This document shows, piece after piece, positions 1 through 48,790 of a stretch of 64,000 nucleotides of DNA. This DNA comes from Pelecanus crispus (lineage: Eukaryota; Chordata; Aves; Pelecaniformes; Pelecanidae), in the NCBI RefSeq assembly GCF_030463565.1, contig NC_134649.1, positions 2,925,501-2,989,500 on the forward strand. Direction: 5' to 3'. Below the pieces are notes generated by a model that saw nothing but the letters and a program-made list of their open reading frames with translations, had not been told where the DNA came from and made no database searches. Both the position numbers and the translations under genes were made by a program. Within the stretch, counting starts at the first letter, position 1. The number at the start of each line of letters is the position of its first letter.

Positions 1-37059
<37,059 letters not shown>

Positions 37060-37330
37060 TTAAAGTTTTTTGGGGTTGGTTTGGGGTTTCTTTTTGGGAA
37101 TTCCCTCAGGGAGTCATGAGAGCTGCTCGCAAGGAGGGTACGCGGCGCTGCCCGCCGAGAGGAGCGCGCGGTGCGGCCGCGTTCAGTCCGCGCAGCAGTC
37201 CGCGCAGCGCCGCGCGCAGCCCTGCCGTAGCCCGCTGGGGAAGCCGCCGGATTCGTGATGCAAACGGGAGCCTCAGCTGGGCTGCTAACGGCTGCGGAAT
37301 TCTGCCCGGAGTAAACGCCGGAATTAAAAA

Positions 37331-40300
37331 TGGACACTGAGGGTTGCAGTTCCAAGACTGTGAAACAGAAATAGTGAAACGGGTGCGAACATGCAACGCC
37401 CGCGCTGCTGCTGCTAAAACGCTGCTGCAGCTGGGAGCGGCGGCCGGAGCCGGTCGTTAATGCGGTGATGGATTTATGCGTGCACGTTTCTGTGAAGTTC
37501 TGACTCGCATCACGACGATTTCGGGGCTCTCTAGGTTTTTGCAATTACGTTATTTTAGTGAACCTGAAAATATAACCAAGAGAATTTTGGTTTCCGGCAG
37601 CTGTCGTGTCTTGGCATACAAAAGCAAGAACATATGGCTAAGTAGGATTTATAAAATAAATTTAAAAATCGGTGTGGTATATGGGGATGGTACTTTACGA
37701 ACCCACGGCTTCTTTAACAGTTTTAAGGTTAGCCATAGAAGCCCTGAACATGCAGGTCCTGAACTATCAGAGAGCAAGGCTGTGGCCCCACGCCATGGAA
37801 AGAACAGCGCCTCTTTTATGCGGGTAATTCTGGGGAGAAAAACACCAACGCCAATATAAGGTTAAAATTTCAGAGACCAAAACCCACCTTGCTGCTGAAA
37901 AAAGCTGCCGCATTGGGATTTAAACTGATCGCTGCCTCACTTTAACACCCACTTGCCTCCGCATGTCTATAAAGCGCTGATATTTTTAGAAAAATCAGCC
38001 TGCCACGCAGTACCAGAGGACGCCTGCACCTCGCCATCAAGGGCGGTGGGAGCGGAGGGACCCCGCTGGAGAAGCGGTGGCCAACAGGCGGGACGGCCAT
38101 GTCCTGCGCTGGACCTGGGCGGCTGGAACGGCGCTGGTCGGCCAGCCCGAAACCCTTACAGCCTGTCACAGCCGGGGCTGGCTCACGGGCCAGCGGCGCG
38201 CGGCGCCCTTCGGTACGTACAACCGGAACGTCCTCCCTCTGGTCCGACGGTGGTCTCTTCTGGGGCAGGCAACGCTGCTTTAACAGCAATATATATCCTG
38301 TCTCTTCAGCCGGTAGCAGTTGTTCCTCCACACCAGTTCTCTTTCCAAGAGGGAACATGCAGATTTAAAGATTCCTGTTATTTAGTTGTAGATCTTAGGG
38401 GGGGAAATGGAATGTTAGAGTACTCCCGACGGCCCTGTTTGGATCAACAAAGCCAATCTGGGTATTACACATGTGCAGTGCTGAAAACTGGGACATCCCT
38501 ATGCTAATCATATGGTAAGATTTGGGAAATAAAAGGAGTTACATGGATTTGACTTTTCTGAACAGAGTGACAATACAATCCTGCCTCTACTGCTGAGATG
38601 CTGTAAACAAGTTTGGTGAAGTTTGTGCTTCTTTGGGAGATGAATTTCTCACGGTCTGAATCCAGCAGAAGTAAGATGAACACTCTTTTAAGGCCTGTAC
38701 CCTGAGAAGCTATCCATTAAGAAGGGCCTGCAGATCTCTTCTGCTTTCTGACACAAGAATCCTTTCCATCGCTACTGTAAGTTTTTGTACCGTACAGCGC
38801 TCTGTCAAGAAATGTGACACATCTAGAAGAAAAGACTCTACAGTTACTCATAAATTTGCTTAAGTGGTAAATGAAATCTCTCACAGACACACGTGAGCCA
38901 AGAACCAGAGTAGTGGGGAATGACTAGGTGCTAAGGTGGCGGTTAGTGGCTTCATACTGGGCGGGAGAGTGAAAAATCCGTTTCTTTGGCAGTTCCAGCA
39001 CTGACCACTGTAACTGGTCTTCCGCTTCTGTGCTTTATGTCTTTTGCCTGAGAGCAGAAAAAGATCAATGCCTAGAAATGCCTTTCTTCCTTGCCAGGCA
39101 GCTGCTCCAGCCGTAGCTTCAGAAGGGCGTTTGTGTCTCCAGGCGCGGAGTGGGAACTGCTCGCCAGCTCCTGCTGCATTCGGTGCCTGTGACAAACACG
39201 GCGCCCGTGGTTTCAGTGCAAAGGCAGTGACCTCCATCTTGTGAAGCTGTTCTCAGTCACATACTCTTCACCACTCATTCCATAAAACACATTTTTTTGC
39301 TGAGATTCCCAAACTGTTGAAGCGATATGGTCTTTTTCATATACAGTGCAGACATATGAATGCATCACTTAATAACGTCTTTACAACTGTGGACAGGTTT
39401 TATACTCCAATGAGTTGATTCAGCCACAAATTAAAATATAAGAAATGGGGATTTATATAGTTATTTGAGAATTTTTAATTATATGTTAACCTTTCTTTTT
39501 TGCCACAGGATGAAGGCGCTATAGTAAAATTGAATGACTAGCATTTACAGTAACTCATGAAGTACCAAGTCTTTCCATGCTAAAATCAGACTTTTCTTCT
39601 GAAAAAGACATTGGGTTGCAGCTGAGGTGGTTGTTCTCTTTAGACAGCCGTGTGTGGGGAAACGCAAGGACTCCTCTGTCTGAACGCTGAACTCTTTTGC
39701 AGAGAACATGTGAATATTAGACAAGTATAGGATGCACAATTACTATATATACCCCGTATAATTGCCGTTGCGCTATGCTGTAATTGCCCACACAAGTTAT
39801 GCAACTATAGTTATTCTACTATGTGGCAAAGTATGGCCTCTTTTTCTCTGAAAAGATTATCGCAAGGAAGTTTTTACTTTCTTTTAAATATTTGGACTGA
39901 ACAAAGAAGAATTTTATTTGTGAATTGTGAACTTTCATATAGAGTTTGAATTATTTTTCTGCTTGTACATTGTTTGGTTTTCTCCATCAGAAAAAAAGCC
40001 TACACAAACGAATGACTGGACATATCTACTGAAAACAGAGGTTTGGTATGCAGTATTTTTGAAACACAGCAATAAAGAAGCGTTTAACGCACTGGTTGAC
40101 TCAGCTGACAGTGCAGAGTAAATTCCGTAACAAAAATTATATTGTAAATACTTTGTATAAAGAACCACTCTGAATTCCATGTGTTTTAGTTTTCTGTGGT
40201 TTGCAAAAGTAAAACAATACTTTTAATCAAGTAGTCATTAATGCTTTTATAGAAACTGAAATTATGAACAAAATTCCCTATATATTATGCAAAAATGCTA

Positions 40301-40356
40301 TATCATTCCTAATACCTTACCCATGTCTAAAGTAGAAATGATTAAATTATTATTTT
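37331..40356. other. intergenic, MAP2K1 side
   Basis: After the CpG island there is a second moderately GC-rich patch at about 37,950-38,260. AT-rich sequence then runs to the retroviral insertion. Frames here (up to 184 codons at 37,953-38,507) have no recognisable protein features. Confidence 0.6.
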
Positions 40357-40960
40357 TGTTGTCTCACAAAGGGAGTTCGTGACCCGATGTGCAATAATCC
40401 AATCCACACATTGAGTCGAGAGACCGATTTTATTTCATTTCTGTGCAGAGGTGGGTGCTAGGTGGTAATTCCACAAAGCTAGCACACCAAACCAGACTTT
40501 CTGCGCCTTATTTATACACAAAACTGACACAGTTAGTAATTGGCCTTTTTACGATGATTGGTTAGTAATTACCATCCTATCTGCTATTGGTCAACTATAT
40601 TCTAATTAGCCTCGCTTGCTATGTAAATTAGCACGCATGCTCCTTATGGGGGGCGGGGGGGCAAATCCCTGTGCTCCTAAATCGAGTCGGTGGTCTCAAT
40701 CTCTCCCTGCCACTTTTACCCCTCCCCCAGTTACCGTGCTTCAGCAATCGTCCAGTTTTTCGGCGCCTTCTGCGGCAGGATGTTCCCTTTTATCAGTTTC
40801 TCAGTTCTCCTTCGCGGTGTAGTTGCTCCGGGATGTCCTTGGTTAAAGCATACCGAATGTTTGTTCTGCTGATTAGGGTGAAGCGTCCTCTACTTGCCAG
40901 CTCACAAAAACACCTTGGCCTGATACGATGTTAGCTGAGTTTCAGAGTTAGCCTTCAACA
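40357..40960 (-). repeat. ERV 3' LTR
   Basis: 604 bp. The minus-strand TATA box lies at 40,507-40,516 (CTTATTTATA on plus) and AATAAA at 40,429-40,434. It faces MAP2K1 and has the same orientation as that gene. Confidence 0.93.
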
Positions 40961-41074
40961 ATTCCCCCCTTTGAGACTATGAGGCTTTCTAAGAGCTTCC
41001 TACGTCTAGGTACCCGTGCTAACATAATGTAATGTCCCTTAGTTGACCATAACAGTATTCTCTTTAAACGATTA

Positions 41075-41935
41075 TCAGCAATACAAATAATGATCAGTAT
41101 TATTACTACAAAAATTATACTTTGAAAAACTCTCCAACCATCTGATTAATGAGAATCCCAGTCCATTCAGGATTTTGTTTAACCAGCCTCCTTCTAACCC
41201 TGCTCTTAGTTTCCTACTTGCTTTTGCTACTTTTTTAATATCATTTAGTTGCTGGTCCAAATCTTTAGTTACATTTGGGATATGGACACAACAGCTATCG
41301 TTTAAAAGATTCGGATATCCACATACTCCATGTTTGTGCAATAATAAGAAATCTAAAGCCAGTCTATTTTGCAATGCTGTTTTAGAGGTGGTTTGTAACT
41401 GGAAGTTTAAATCTGACAGTCCAGTCTGTGTTGCATTAGCTAACGTCTCAATCTGTAAGGTTAAATTATGAATGGCTAATCTATTTTGGAGTGAAGCGAT
41501 CTGAGGAGTGAATATGGATCCAAATATCCATGCTACTGTAGTTCCGGTACTTGGATGTTGCCAATTGTCTTCTGCTGATCTTTTTATTTTTCCCCCAAAT
41601 GTTCCACTTAATGGGGACTTTCTCCATAAGGGACATAGAGTCAAAAGCCCTAAGGTCCAGTACTCCAGTACTTGTTTTCTCCCAAGAGGGGAAGATGAGT
41701 TACATATTCCCCCTCACTGCTTATCCACACTGTGAATCCTAAGGCCGGAACAGTCATCTGAGTACAATCAAGGTTGCTCCAAATATTATTAGTCAAGCGC
41801 AACCAAGTATCATTCAAGGGGGTAGTATAATTCCTACATATGCATCCTAACCTTAAAGCCATAGCAACCGGATACACCCTTGGCACCTCTGGGTCTGAAC
41901 TACTACAATTAAAGATTTTAGCGCAATCCTGGTTT
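41075..41935 (-). pseudogene. env: ERV env remnant (SU C-terminal part plus TM)
   Basis: An SU-end frame (41,886-41,650) and a TM frame (41,644-41,075) are separated by stops and a frameshift. The TM part shows a basic KIKR cleavage-like site, heptad-type LQNRL segments, a Cys-CysCys motif with nine residues between (C-GYPNLLNDS-CC) and a hydrophobic C-terminal segment. The front of SU is missing. The polypurine tract and 3' LTR follow downstream. Confidence 0.8.
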
Positions 41936-42400
41936 GACTTTGTATACAGGTAGGATTGGAGTATTATATTCAGACTGACATTCTCGCAATAGTCTGTACT
42001 GAATAAATGTATTTATCAAAGGTTCCAGCCCAGTTCTGGCTTCTAATTTAATAGGTCATTGTTTCTTTCGTACCAGTTACGTTCTTGGTTTCAGTTCAGT
42101 TTTTACCGGTGTAGCATTTTTGGTTCATCCGGGTTTCTTAGTGGCCCAGCCCAGGGGTATCACAGCGTCCAGGATCTCTTCTGGCATTTCCACTTCTTTC
42201 AATCCCTTCTCAGTCAATAAGCACAACTGAGCCTTCCATGCTGTTTCTTTTGATAGATGCAGCTGAATAGAATGTTCAGAGAAAGTTAACTGTGCTCTTA
42301 AATTACACAACATGTCTCACCCCAGGAGAGGAAGGGGGCATTCTGGCATATACAGAAATTCATGACCACTATGCAGAGATCAGGGCACACATCCTCGACC
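41935..42400 (-). pseudogene. pol: ERV pol remnant (protease C-terminus and RT N-terminus)
   Basis: The minus-strand frame shows a protease-end segment (ECPLPLLG, with a TGA in place of the expected Arg) followed by an RT-start segment (GLEPLINTFIQYRLLRECQS, then YNTPILPV). In-frame stops include TGA and TAA. RT palm, RNase H and integrase sequences are absent: the sequence passes into env near 41,920-41,955. Confidence 0.75.
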
Positions 42401-44305
42401 TCTCCCCCTTCTTGCCACTTCTCGATAACTCCCTCCTCCTTTCTGAGATGCACTCAATATTGCTGCCGCTAACAAACTCCCTTGCAGTCTCCTGTCCTTT
42501 TGCTTTTCTCTGTTTATCTTTCTTTTTGTCGTGGTTTAGCCCCAGCCAGCAACTAAGTACCACGCAGCCGCTCGCTCACTCCCCCTACCCCGATGGGATG
42601 GGAGAGAGAATCGGAGGAGTAAGAGTGAGAAACACTCCTGGGTTGAGATAAGAACAGTTTAATAATTGAAATAAAGTAAAATAGTAATGCTAATAGTAAC
42701 AGTATAATAATGATAATAATAATAATGATACACGAAGCAAGTGATGCACAATGCAATTGCTCACCACCCGCCGACCGATACCCAGACAGTTCCCGAGCAG
42801 CGATCGCTGCTCCCCGGCCACCCCCCCCCAGTTTCTATACTGAGCATGACGTCATATGGTATGGAATAGCCCTTTGGTCAGTTTGGATCAACTATTCTGG
42901 CTGTGCCCCCTCCCAGTTTCTTGTGCGCCTGGCAGAGCATGGGAAGCTGAAAAAGTCCTTGACTGGCATAAGCAGTACTCAGCAACAACTAAAAACATCA
43001 GCATGTTATCAACATTCTTCTCCTACTAAATCCAAAACGCAGCACTATGCCTGCTGCTAGGAAGAAAATTAACTCTATCCCAGCCGAAACCAGGACACTT
43101 TTCCACTTCTCTGTTATTATATACCTTATATACAATACTGATTAACTGTGCAATTGTTGTATCTTCTACACTATCTACCTTCTGCAACTTCTTTCAACTA
43201 TCAGGTGCTGACTGCCCAGTAAATAATATATCAAACATCATCCTATTGCTATCTTCCTCAGGATTCAAATCCGTCCATGTCCTAGCTGTTTCACATAACC
43301 GTTCATAAAATGCTGAGGGATTTTCATCACTTTCTTGCTTTAGTCCATAAAGTTTTGAAAAAGTCTTTTGTTTAGGGACCCCATACCAAATGCCATGCAA
43401 AATGAATTGTGTCGATACTGCTTAATCATAGCTCTTCCTCCCCTGGTGCTGGGATCCCAGTCCGGCTCTCGTTTTGGCATATACCTCTCAGGGTCGTCTC
43501 TAGCATTCTTTCATTTTTTTCATGTGCTTTTTCCAATACCAACCACTTTTCTTCAGGGGTAAAGAGAGTATTCAATAACATCTGAACATCTCCCCATGTA
43601 GGATTATGATTCAACATAATTGTTTGCCCTAATCTATACATCTTTTCAGGGTTTTCTCTATGTGAGCCTACAGACTCCTTCCAGTTCAACAGATCTGATG
43701 TCGAAAAGGGCACATGTACAAACACTGGTGAACCATCTGGACCTACTGCTCGCCTCAAAGGGACTTGTATTGCTGGCTGGTGTGACCTGGGTCTATCTGT
43801 AACAGGACTAAAACCTGATTCTCGAACACCCTCATTCCCAGATTCAGCTCTTTCATTTTTCAATTTTGCCACCAACTGTACATCTTCCTCCTCCTCATCC
43901 CGCCCGTGACATCCTCTACCAATTTCACATCCAGCACACTTTCCCTTCCATCTTTTTTCCCCGAATACTCTCTGCTAACACGAGGATACTACCCGCCCCT
44001 TCATTTAACTTGCACTTCCTTCTAGTAGCATGATCATCTCACAATGTAAAGAACAAATCAACATAAGGCACCTCATCCCATTTATCCAGCTGGTGACAAA
44101 ATAACATAAGTTGTAAAATGGTATTATAATTCAATGACCCATTCTGGGGCCACTTTTCTTCATCCTCTAACTTATACATTGGCCACCATTGTTTACAATA
44201 CTTTTTTCACTTCTCTTTAGTTAGGGGATCCCCTCCAAATTTATTCCAATTTTTCAGGATGCATCCCAAAGGAGAGCAAGGGGGTGTAGAGGATACCAGA
44301 CCCAT
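42400..44305 (-). pseudogene. gag: ERV gag remnant (matrix, capsid, basic NC-proximal part)
   Basis: The ATG at 44305-44303 starts a matrix-like frame with a glycine at position 2, suited to N-myristoylation. A TGA stops it at 44,207-44,209, and another TGA lies in frame at 44,039-44,041. A capsid-like frame runs 43,875-43,426 and continues, shifted, at 43,400-43,194. The latter holds the major-homology-type segment ending QSAPD before a further TGA. A Lys/Arg-rich stretch follows beyond the nested solo LTR (42,527-43,097). The retroviral structural protein is recognised from the order and character of these segments. It cannot make an intact polyprotein. Confidence 0.8.
42527..43097 (-). mobile_element. 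nested solo LTR (571 bp) with 5-bp target duplication
   Basis: The solo LTR starts TGTCCTGGTTT and ends AACCACGACA on the minus strand. It is flanked by CTTTT at 42,522-42,526 and 43,098-43,102. It contains TGACGTCA (42,847-42,854), a degenerate TATA-like AGTATAGAAAC and ATTAAA (plus TTTAAT, 42,658-42,663). I recognise it as a common avian LTR family, probably ERVL/ERV3-like given the 5-bp duplication. It has no internal retroviral sequence and interrupts the gag remnant of the older host ERV. Confidence 0.88.
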
Positions 44306-44682
44306 ATTTAATTCCAGAAAATTTTTACAGAACCAGAACTTCACACACTTAGCCTTAGGACAAGAATATTTTACCCTTTTTCTTTCCTCCACTTCTACGT
44401 GTGGAGACTAAGCTCCTGCTGCGGTCCTCTCACAGGAGCGACTTACGCAGAGCAATTCCAGAAACAGATACAGAAACAGATAAAGAGATTTCCTACTCAC
44501 CGATTGCCCCTGCTCTTTTACATCGGTATCTCTGCAGCGTTGCACCGTCATGGTGCTCACCACCCAGCTGTAGAGCAAGAACCACTGGAGCCCCTGATCA
44601 AATGGTCGGTGCGTGCTGGAATCCACGCAGTTCCCCTGCTCCTTGGCCGGAGCGGCGAGTCGAACTGGGCGAGGCAATGAGG

Positions 44683-44700
44683 GGCCCATCTGGGTCACCA
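44683..44700 (-). other. candidate retroviral primer-binding site
   Basis: After the 5' LTR there is a 4-base spacer and then TGGTGACCCAGATGGGCC on the minus strand. The leading TGG is the expected start. The first nine bases fit a tRNA-Trp primer but the rest does not, so the tRNA is unassigned. Confidence 0.5.
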
Positions 44701-44704
44701 AAGC

Positions 44705-45311
44705 TGTTGTCTCACAAAGGGAGTTCGTGACCCGATGTGCAATAATCCAATCCACACATTGAGTCGAGAGACCGATTTTATTTCATTTCTGTGCAGAGGT
44801 GGGTGCTAGGTGGTAATTCCACAAAGCTAGCACACCAAACCAGACTTTCTGCGCCTTATTTATATACAAAACTGACACAGTTAGTAATTGGCCTTTTTAC
44901 GATGATTGGTTAGTAATTACCATCCTATCTGCTATTGGTCAACTATATTCTGATTAGCCTCGCTTGCTATGTAAATTAGCACGCATGCTCCTTATGGGCG
45001 GGGGGGGGGGGGCAAATCCCTGTGCTCCTAAATCGAGTCGGTGGTCTCAATCTCTCCCTGCCACTTTTACCCCTCCCCCAGTTACCGTGCTTCAGCAATC
45101 GTCCAGTTTTTCGGCGCCTTCTGCGGCAGGATGTTCCCTTTTACCAGTTTCTCAGTTCTCCTTCGCGGTGTAGTTGCTCCGGGATGTCCTTGGTTAAAGC
45201 ATACCGAATGTTTGTTCTGCTGATTAGGGTGAAGCGTCCTCTACTTGCCAGCTCACAAAAACACCTTGGCCTGATACGATGTTAGCTGAGTTTCAGAGTT
45301 AGCCTTCAACA
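44705..45311 (-). repeat. ERV 5' LTR
   Basis: 607 bp. On the minus strand it starts TGTTGAAGGC and ends GAGACAACA. It carries two CCAAT motifs, a TATAAATAAG-type TATA box and an AATAAA poly(A) signal. It differs from the 3' LTR by three substitutions and the length of one G tract. Confidence 0.93.
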
Positions 45312-45569
45312 TTTTCACAGGCTCTCCCTTCGAAGACATGCTCCCTCCACTCAACTGCAGCTATTAAGAGACGGCTCCCTCCTCTGGAGCGCTTCATACT
45401 TGCACTGCAAACACGTGGAATCTTTGAACTCATCAGTTTTAAAGTCCCTTCGACCTATAGCACGAAAACGAAGGTATTTTGAATTGACTGAATATAGAAA
45501 CAAAGTCTCGGGTGTATGGATTGGTGTCACCGCAGGAATCATTTCTGTGTAACTGCTGCTGCCATCGCC

Positions 45570-45665
45570 GAGTTCAATCCCTGCTCACTGCAGGGGGGTT
45601 GGGCTCGATGATCTCTCAAGGTCCCTTCCAACCCAAAGCATTCTATGATTCTATGATTCTATGAA
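45570..45665 (+). mobile_element. CR1 LINE 3' end
   Basis: It has a TTCAATCCCTGCTCACTGCA-like segment, GGGTTGGGCTCGATGATC, GGTCCCTTCCAACCC and a terminal array of TTCTATGA repeats. This is a textbook CR1 tail. Confidence 0.88.
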
Positions 45666-48400
45666 TTACCGCACCCCTGGAACCTTGGAGAGACCCAAGA
45701 GCTGGGTGGCCTCTGGGCTTTGCTCACAGCTTCGTAAGACACCTTATTTGGGGTTGTTTGTTGTTGTTTTTTTATAGTGGCTGTCACACTGATCTATATA
45801 GGCATACTGAATGACCAGTTTTCTTTTATATGATTATATAGCACATCTAAAATGTTTCAAGATTGTTGTAGGTTGGTTTGCACTTCTGTAAAACAAACAG
45901 ATTTAACTTCAGTGTATTTGCAACTGAAAATGAAGCGTATTTCCCCAGCTAAAACAAAACATGTGTTTTGGGAATTTGAACGTTCTCGGTGGAAGGAACT
46001 GCGTTTTCCTTTACGAACAGTTGTTTCTGAAGATGAATCACGGAGGGGAAGATAAAGAAAAAAATACAAGGCAGTGTAATCGCTATAAAAGGCTTCTGGG
46101 CAGGGTGTTCTTCTGATTTATTGATTCCACTACTGCTTGGAAAAATAGAACTGAAATATGTCACTGTAAAAAGAAATGGATCAAAGAGGCTTGTCTTCAT
46201 TACCACTTTTTTCCCTCATGGAAACGCGAATTTTATCTAGTTTCTTGCATGAAAAGGAAAATGTGATTACTAGATACATTATTTGCGTCACTAAATTAGC
46301 CCAACTTTTAAAATTCGATTGCCACACAAAGCTGCATATTTTCCTGCCAAAACACGTGCACACAAAATTTTATTTGTAACATTTAATACTTCTTAATCTA
46401 TTTAGTGTTTAACAGAGCAATTTAAGGAACTAATTAGTACCATAAGCAGTGGAATTTAAAAAGCCTGATTCAAATTTGATTGAAATTGGCCAACAGGATC
46501 AAAAACTATTAGAAGGGGGCTGACAAACAAACTGACTTTCCAACAGCCAGAAATCACAAGCTTTCTTGCACATCTTGTTTTCTGCAAGCAGAGATTGAAA
46601 AGAACACTGTGGATCAGGTCACAAGCTTAACTATTTAGTAATATACTAAAAGCTTAGGAATTAACGTTTAAGATGACTGTATAATGTAAAATTTAGATTA
46701 GATTAGCAGGGTATAAATCACAAATTGCTGAAATTTGCTAAATCCCTAAGATGTGATCTCCCACTAACACAGCTGCAATGGTACCAGTTTTGCCTAGGGT
46801 TTACTGCATGAACAGCTTTGCCAACGTTATACTTAGAGGGATTTTGCAGAACAAGTGTAACTCCCATAGGAGTAAACCCCTTCAAATGTAGAAGTAGCCA
46901 ATTATCCATTTTACAGATTTTCTTTGCCATATATTATGTGTAACATAAAACAGGAATTGAGACTGAAATATAAAATAAGGTGCTAATTTGCTGCCGTTTT
47001 TCTAATGAAATGACACTATTCAATACAGAAACAAACAAGCAGTATCTCCATTTCAGCTAAACTAGAAACCAGAAGTGTTTTCTAGAATACAGGCAAACTA
47101 CGTCGGTTTTTTTTTTCCTGACTTATTATTTTATCAGCATGTGGCTGGTTATTCATTTCCTGAGGAAAAAACAATAATCAATGCCTGCCAGCATATGCTT
47201 TTCATTTAATTAGGAATATAGGACTGGGAAGAACCACCTCGGTCATCAAGTCTAGTCTCTAATTAAACACTCTTCAAAAATATTGATTAAACAAAGTTGC
47301 ATAAATATAGTAGGTTTTATAACACTGTCCTCTGCAGAGATTGTAAGTGATCTTCTGCTTTAATCTTTGTATAGTGTTTTTTATACCTTTCCAGGACTTT
47401 TTTTCGTTTCTGTTATCTACCTGTTCTGGCAAAGACAAAACACAGGACAGAGCTCTGCTCATGCAGACCGGTTGACGTGGGTATATGGAGACTGGCCAGC
47501 CATGTAAATTAATACTACCTTCTTCCTGCCTTTGCTCTCAGAGAACATTATTTCTTTTCTACTTACTGGTTGATTTTGCAGAAAATATACAGGAACTTAA
47601 GGGAATTTTGAAAGCTTGAGCTCTCTAGTAAGTTAGGTTGACATTAGCTAAATATTTAAAATGCAATTACTTCACTGACAAAAAAACATTAGATGTTAAA
47701 GAAAACATTTAAGTGAAAAGATGTATTACACTAATAGTTATGAATCAGCTATTCAGGCTACACCCAAATTCATTTTGTAAAGATTTTTTAACATAGTGAC
47801 TATTATTTTCAATGCAAAGAGCTCATCATATAGACATTTGATTTTCAGTAATTTTATAGGACACAAGTCTTTACAGTGTTTTGAGCTGGAAATTAGCAGC
47901 ACTTGATCTATAATTATTAGTAAATCTTTGTGTTTATTTTCATACTTCATGTGCCTCGGTCAATTGAAGAAACTGGCCATATCTAAAAAGTTAAGATAAA
48001 TGGATTCAGGGCTAACAAATCCATTTATGCGTTCTCCCTATACTGAATATACTCTTGACTATAAAAGATGATGCTGCTGCATTTGGGAATACACGTTTTG
48101 AACATTAACTGTTAAAGTCATTTTGACTAAAGGATAATGCATTTATTTTTTCTTAACTGGAAAATAACTGCAGTTGATTGTTGTATTAGAAGGAATACAT
48201 TAAATTACCAGAAACATTTTATATTACATTCGAATTTATAGAGAAATAAGGGAAACCCAATTCATTTAATGTATTCATATTTGACATTAATTTCTCTCAT
48301 TTTGCTTAAATGAAGAGCCTGTACTTTAAGTCAGATATACGTCTACGGACTGACCTGTAAAAATACAAAAACGGAATTTTTGGGATGCAACAGCACTGGG
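45666..48400. other. intergenic, TIPIN side
   Basis: AT-rich sequence with no recognisable gene. A short stretch at about 47,220-47,265 (GGACTGGGAAGAACC, then TCATCAAGTCTAGTC) looks like an old CR1-type tail. Nothing else stands out. Confidence 0.65.
47218..47266 (+). mobile_element. possible ancient CR1-type fragment
   Basis: A short match to the GGACTGGAAG...GTCATC(A/G)AGTC motif typical of old amniote CR1 3' regions. The fragment is too short and mutated for a firm call. Confidence 0.4.
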
Positions 48401-48790
48401 CACCGTAGCGCGGAGCTTCTCCCACTTCTGCGGCCTGCAGTTCAAGTCCTTAAATGGCATTTACACACACGGCTGCCAAATCTCACAGGGCTCGGTGTAT
48501 TTATTACAGCCTAGACAACTGCAAATCGCTCCGTTTTGAACTGCCAGAAGGCTCTAGCTGGCATCCGCACGGAGAAGAGCCTGGGATCGGCACCCATCCT
48601 GCAAGCGCCTTCCTCAGAGGCAGGAAAGCGGGGAGGGCTCCAGATACGCTGCTTTAAACCCCATTTCTGGGGCTGGTGCATGGCGGGGCCCAGCCACCTG
48701 AGATGCTTCGAGTAAAACCCTCGTCCCCAGCAGCTTCTGCTCGACGAGGCGACGCCGACACTCGGCACAGCCCCCGGGGCGCGGCGAAGC

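Larger units (their letters stand above)
40357..45311 (-). mobile_element. class I (gammaretrovirus-like) endogenous retrovirus, defective
   Basis: This minus-strand provirus is bounded by two near-identical LTRs and a 4-bp target duplication (TTTT at 40,353-40,356 and 45,312-45,315). In viral order it has the 5' LTR (44,705-45,311), a TGG-starting primer-site candidate, gag, a protease end, an RT start, an env fragment, an AAAGGGGGGAAT polypurine tract (about 40,961-40,972) and the 3' LTR (40,357-40,960). Most of pol and the front of env are deleted, and stops and frameshifts break every gene. A solo LTR of another family is nested in gag. The class assignment rests on gag matrix and capsid similarity, the 4-bp duplication and the env TM layout. 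It lies between the divergent MAP2K1 and TIPIN genes. Confidence 0.9.

Noticed and set aside
37953-38507. 184-codon plus-strand frame, with a 138-codon minus frame overlapping
   Set aside because: Moderately GC-rich intergenic sequence with no domain, no splice context and frames on both strands.
38881-39237. 118-codon minus-strand frame
   Set aside because: No recognisable homology, no promoter or poly(A) context. Judged a chance frame.
40357-45311. Possible functional captured env (syncytin-like) gene
   Set aside because: Env lacks its front half and has a frameshift and stops between SU and TM, so no complete product is possible.
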